This document shows, in pieces, positions 7,494 to 9,533 of a stretch of DNA of 9,533 nt; within the stretch, counting starts at the first letter, position 1, and every line of letters starts with the position of its first letter. This DNA comes from Candidatus Melainabacteria bacterium (GTDB lineage Bacteria > Cyanobacteriota > Vampirovibrionia > Obscuribacterales > Obscuribacteraceae). The stretch spans positions 1 through 9,533 of the forward strand of contig PSRH01000026.1 in assembly GCA_003175915.1 (NCBI GenBank). The letters are read 5' to 3'. The notes under the pieces are model-generated. The model had not been told where the DNA came from, searched no databases, and saw only the letters and a list, made by a program, of their open reading frames with translations. The position numbers and the translations under genes were made by a program.

Positions 7494-8791
7494 ATCGTTA
7501 TCAAAAGACAATCTTCACCCCAACTTCTATTTCTGAAAATCCTAAGCCGCTGGACTGGTTTATAGCTATATTTCTTGTCATTGTTCAGCAGGATGCCTTT
7601 ATTACTGTCACTCATTTATTGTTATACCCAGGAGAAGGGGAAGACGGTGCTGAAAACATCTTCAACACCTTAAGTAATATTATATGTATAATTCTCTTAT
7701 TTATTGGTTCTATTCCTGTTCTTCCTCTTCTGAAGAGGTTAGCCTTCAGAAATATCTATTCGATACTGTATATTACGGTCGTACTAAGCTCAATCATTTG
7801 GTCTCTGCATCCCGATTTAAGTTTACGGAGAGGGTGTGCATACGTTCTAACAATCGGTATTGCTGGGTATATTGCCGTCCGGTTCACTCCGGAGCAAGCA
7901 CTCTTGGTGCTCGCAAGGAGCTTCGCGATAGGCGGAGTGTGCTCCGTGGCATTCGTATTGCTTTTTCCCGAGATCGGCATTATGAGCGGCGGAGAGCTGG
8001 AAGGAAATTGGAGAGGTGTCTACCCTCATAAAAATCCCTTTGGCTTCGCAATGGCTATTGCCTTATTTGTTCAAATTCAACTCATCGCCTCTGCGAAGCA
8101 AAGAAGTATAAGCGCTTATGCATGGGCTTGCTTTTATATAGTTCTGGTTTTTTTATCGAAATCAACGACTGCTCTCACCACGTCTATTTTGTACGTTTTC
8201 GCCGGTATAAATTATGTCTTATGGAAGAATAATAGAATATATGGTTACAACCTATTACTGATTACATCTCTTGCAGTAGCTGTACTGCTGCCAGCCTCGT
8301 TTTTAGCTCCTGATTTATTTCTTGGTGTTATCGGAAAAGATTCAACCCTGACTGGTCGTACGGACGTTTGGGATGCAGTAGTTGAATTGATCAGCCAGAA
8401 GCCAGTTTTAGGTTGGGGGTATCGGGCCATGTGGATCCCGGCAGACCCTATATCCGTATGGGTCGATAGTAGAGCTGGGTGGAGGGTGCCCAGCGCTCAT
8501 AATTCGTTTCTTGAGGTTACTTTGGAGATCGGCCTGATTGGCTTGGCAAGCCTCATCCTCATCATTTGCCAGGCATTTTGGCGTGCCATCCGTTGCTGCG
8601 CGCTTGGCCTTTTACCGTTTGGGCTGTTTTCCCTTGTGTTCTTTATCGGAACGATCGTGGCGGGCCAGACGGTCGAGACACTAGGGGTCAATCAGGACAT
8701 CGATTGGTTGGTATTCAATATCCTGAGTTTCCTTGCCGGGGAAAGGCTGGCCGCAATCTATTCCACCGATGGAGATCGGTCAGTTAATTAG
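7487..8791 (+). CDS. exoQ: ExoQ/Wzy-type polysaccharide polymerase (O-antigen ligase superfamily)
   Basis: A 434-residue, strongly hydrophobic protein with roughly ten or more membrane helices. Polymerases of this family (Wzy_C) join lipid-linked repeat units at the periplasmic face of the inner membrane. Family landmarks are NWRGVYPHKNPFG (174-186), SKSTTAL (224-230), GRTDVWDAVVELISQKPVLG (290-309) and AHNSFLEVTLEIGLIGL (337-353). The large periplasmic loop between about 280 and 340 is where the catalytic region of ligases and polymerases lies. Length and motifs fit ExoQ-like proteins. ATG 7487 has AAGGG only 2 nt upstream and lies inside the overlap with the 37-codon ORF, so initiation may depend on coupling. 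The gene is AT-rich compared with the sequence after it. Its TAG stop (8789-8791) coincides with the junction to the IS1380 remnant, so the last residues (about STDGDRSVN) may not be the ancestral C-terminus. All expected core motifs are present. Polymerase rather than ligase is inferred from the co-polymerase next door. Confidence 0.85.
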   Translation: MLNRYQKTIFTPTSISENPKPLDWFIAIFLVIVQQDAFITVTHLLLYPGEGEDGAENIFNTLSNIICIILLFIGSIPVLPLLKRLAFRNIYSILYITVVLSSIIWSLHPDLSLRRGCAYVLTIGIAGYIAVRFTPEQALLVLARSFAIGGVCSVAFVLLFPEIGIMSGGELEGNWRGVYPHKNPFGFAMAIALFVQIQLIASAKQRSISAYAWACFYIVLVFLSKSTTALTTSILYVFAGINYVLWKNNRIYGYNLLLITSLAVAVLLPASFLAPDLFLGVIGKDSTLTGRTDVWDAVVELISQKPVLGWGYRAMWIPADPISVWVDSRAGWRVPSAHNSFLEVTLEIGLIGLASLILIICQAFWRAIRCCALGLLPFGLFSLVFFIGTIVAGQTVETLGVNQDIDWLVFNILSFLAGERLAAIYSTDGDRSVN

Positions 8792-8792
8792 C

Positions 8793-9122
8793 CGTGCACG
8801 CGGCCAGGCCGAAAACCGGATCAAGCAGCACAAAGCGCAAACGGCTTCGGACCGCACCAGCTGCCGTTCGCCGCTCGTCAATCAGTTCCGCCTCATTCTG
8901 CACACCGCCGCCTACTGGCTGCTGCTCGATCTGAGCGATTGCGCGCCATCCTGGAACCCCGCGCGGCAGAGCGAATTCGCCACCATCCGCCTGCGGCTTT
9001 TGAAAATCGCCGGCCGCTTTACCGAAACCGCAAGCCGCATCCAGGCCTCCCTCGCCTCATGCTGCCCCGAAGCGGAGCTGTTCAGCCTCGTTGCGTTCAA
9101 ATTGCAGAAATCCGGACCCTGA
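8793..9122 (+). pseudogene. C-terminal fragment of an IS1380-type DDE transposase
   Basis: About 109 codons to TGA 9120-9122. The fragment begins RARGQAENRIKQHK and continues ASDRTSCRSP, HTAAYWLLL, EFATIRLRLLKIAGR and ETASRI, all typical of the C-terminal region of IS1380-family transposases of Alphaproteobacteria. In this family the Y-x2-R-x3-E-x6-K signature holds the third catalytic acid. Here R (codon 8799), E (8811) and K (8832) are kept. The tyrosine position (codon 8790) is serine, because the break falls there. The frame continues open upstream only through polymerase DNA, so there is no native start. Codons are GC-rich at the third position, unlike the polymerase gene. The N-terminal and central DDE parts are absent, so this is non-functional. 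Confidence 0.8.
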
Positions 9123-9283
9123 CCGGCGGGGCGGAGAAGCCCATGGCGCCCGGATCGACAACCTCCAGCGCGTTCACAACGTCCCTGCTCAAATCAGCCC
9201 GCGAAGTGAACCTTCGCTGACCCCATGGGCATGGTCCAATGGCCGCTCCGATGTAATCAAGCTTTCGGGCGAATAAGGTGGGT
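9123..9283. other. Non-coding tail downstream of the transposase fragment
   Basis: About 160 bp, GC-rich, with no protein recognised. It is probably the 3' untranslated end of the IS. A short palindromic stretch, CCATGGGCATGG, occurs at about 9223-9234. No complete terminal repeat could be verified because the partner end is missing. Confidence 0.35.
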
Positions 9284-9527
9284 TAGCGGGCCAAAAGAGC
9301 GCATGGATGTCGGTTTCGCTCCGCTTGTCGCAGCTACAGAGGATGTAGACGGCGGCGATGGCATCGCCGGCGCAAACCGCCTGATCTACCGCCGAGTCGC
9401 CGATGATCACGCTCCATGAGTCGCTCCCCTGGGACGGACTTGCAAAAAAGCGGCGTAAGGTGTCCCTCCGGTGAAGGCCGCCTTGCGTCGTGGATAAGAG
9501 GCAGCTCTTGTGTGTGACGATTGTCAC
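9283..9527 (-). pseudogene. Possible hypothetical gene fragment abutting the IS end
   Basis: A minus-strand frame opens with GTG at 9527 and stays open leftward into the presumed IS end, stopping only at 9189. The part outside the IS, including SWSVIIGDSAVDQAVCAGDA and IAAVYILCSCDKRSETDIHA, has mostly G or C at third codon positions, as expected for a real gene in a GC-rich genome. No family was recognised. If the IS ends near 9283, the original C-terminus has been replaced by IS sequence. The start could also lie outside the window. A GTGAC-GATT-GTCAC inverted repeat (9514-9527) covers the GTG. Plus-strand frames here are short. Low confidence. Confidence 0.25.
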
Positions 9528-9533
9528 GACAGG

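Larger units (their letters stand above)
8790..9283 (+). mobile_element. IS1380-family insertion sequence remnant (3' part only)
   Basis: GC-rich DNA starting exactly at the end of the polymerase gene carries only the transposase 3' end and about 160 bp of downstream sequence. The left part, including the left terminal repeat and most of the transposase, is missing, so the element cannot move by itself. The right limit (about 9270-9290, near GCGAATAAGGTGGGTTAG) is estimated and could not be matched to a left inverted repeat. The left limit is placed where transposase similarity stops. Confidence 0.6.

Noticed and set aside
8733..8792. Extending the transposase fragment upstream through the open frame to ATG 8733
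   Set aside because: That segment is the polymerase 3' end read in another frame. Transposase similarity starts only at about 8793.

Overview
The window looks like part of an exopolysaccharide (EPS) gene cluster from an alphaproteobacterium, most likely a Rhizobiales member. Three plus-strand genes resemble the Sinorhizobium succinoglycan proteins ExoF, ExoP and ExoQ. A C-terminal remnant of an IS1380-type transposase lies downstream, and near the left edge is a palindrome that looks like a dispersed repeat. The organism call is inference from family resemblance. No rRNA, tRNA, CRISPR array or complete mobile element was seen.

Layout. Bases 1-233 are non-coding and hold a strong hairpin (97-137). 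Two minus-strand genes follow, apparently one transcription unit: a secreted right-handed beta-helix protein (2903 to 1467), then, 30 bp later, a GT4-type glycosyltransferase (1436 to 234). A 600-bp divergent intergenic region (2904-3514) carries a TTCG-loop hairpin and a perfect 14-bp palindrome. On the plus strand come an ExoF-type polysaccharide export protein (3515-4786), an ExoP-type chain-length regulator fused to a BY-kinase (4918-7188), a roughly 300-bp stretch with traces of a broken reading frame and a 37-codon small ORF, and an ExoQ/Wzy-type polymerase (7487-8791). Immediately at the polymerase stop codon the sequence switches to GC-rich DNA encoding the last ~109 residues of the transposase. 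Beyond it is a possible fragment of a minus-strand gene of unknown function.

How it works together. In a Wzy-dependent pathway the glycosyltransferase would help build a lipid-linked repeat unit. The ExoQ-like protein would polymerise flipped units in the periplasm. The ExoP-like co-polymerase would control chain length through its periplasmic coiled coil and cytoplasmic tyrosine kinase, and the ExoF-like protein would provide the export step. The secreted beta-helix protein could cleave or modify the polymer. The initiating sugar-phosphate transferase, the flippase and further glycosyltransferases are not in the window.

The polysaccharide genes, especially the polymerase and the glycosyltransferase, are visibly more AT-rich than the transposase remnant and right flank. 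Together with the IS scar and the broken stretch before the polymerase, this suggests a variable, horizontally shuffled cluster. No clearly unprecedented system is seen. The most interesting points are the IS/polymerase junction, the possible coupled small ORF, and the unassigned beta-helix protein.
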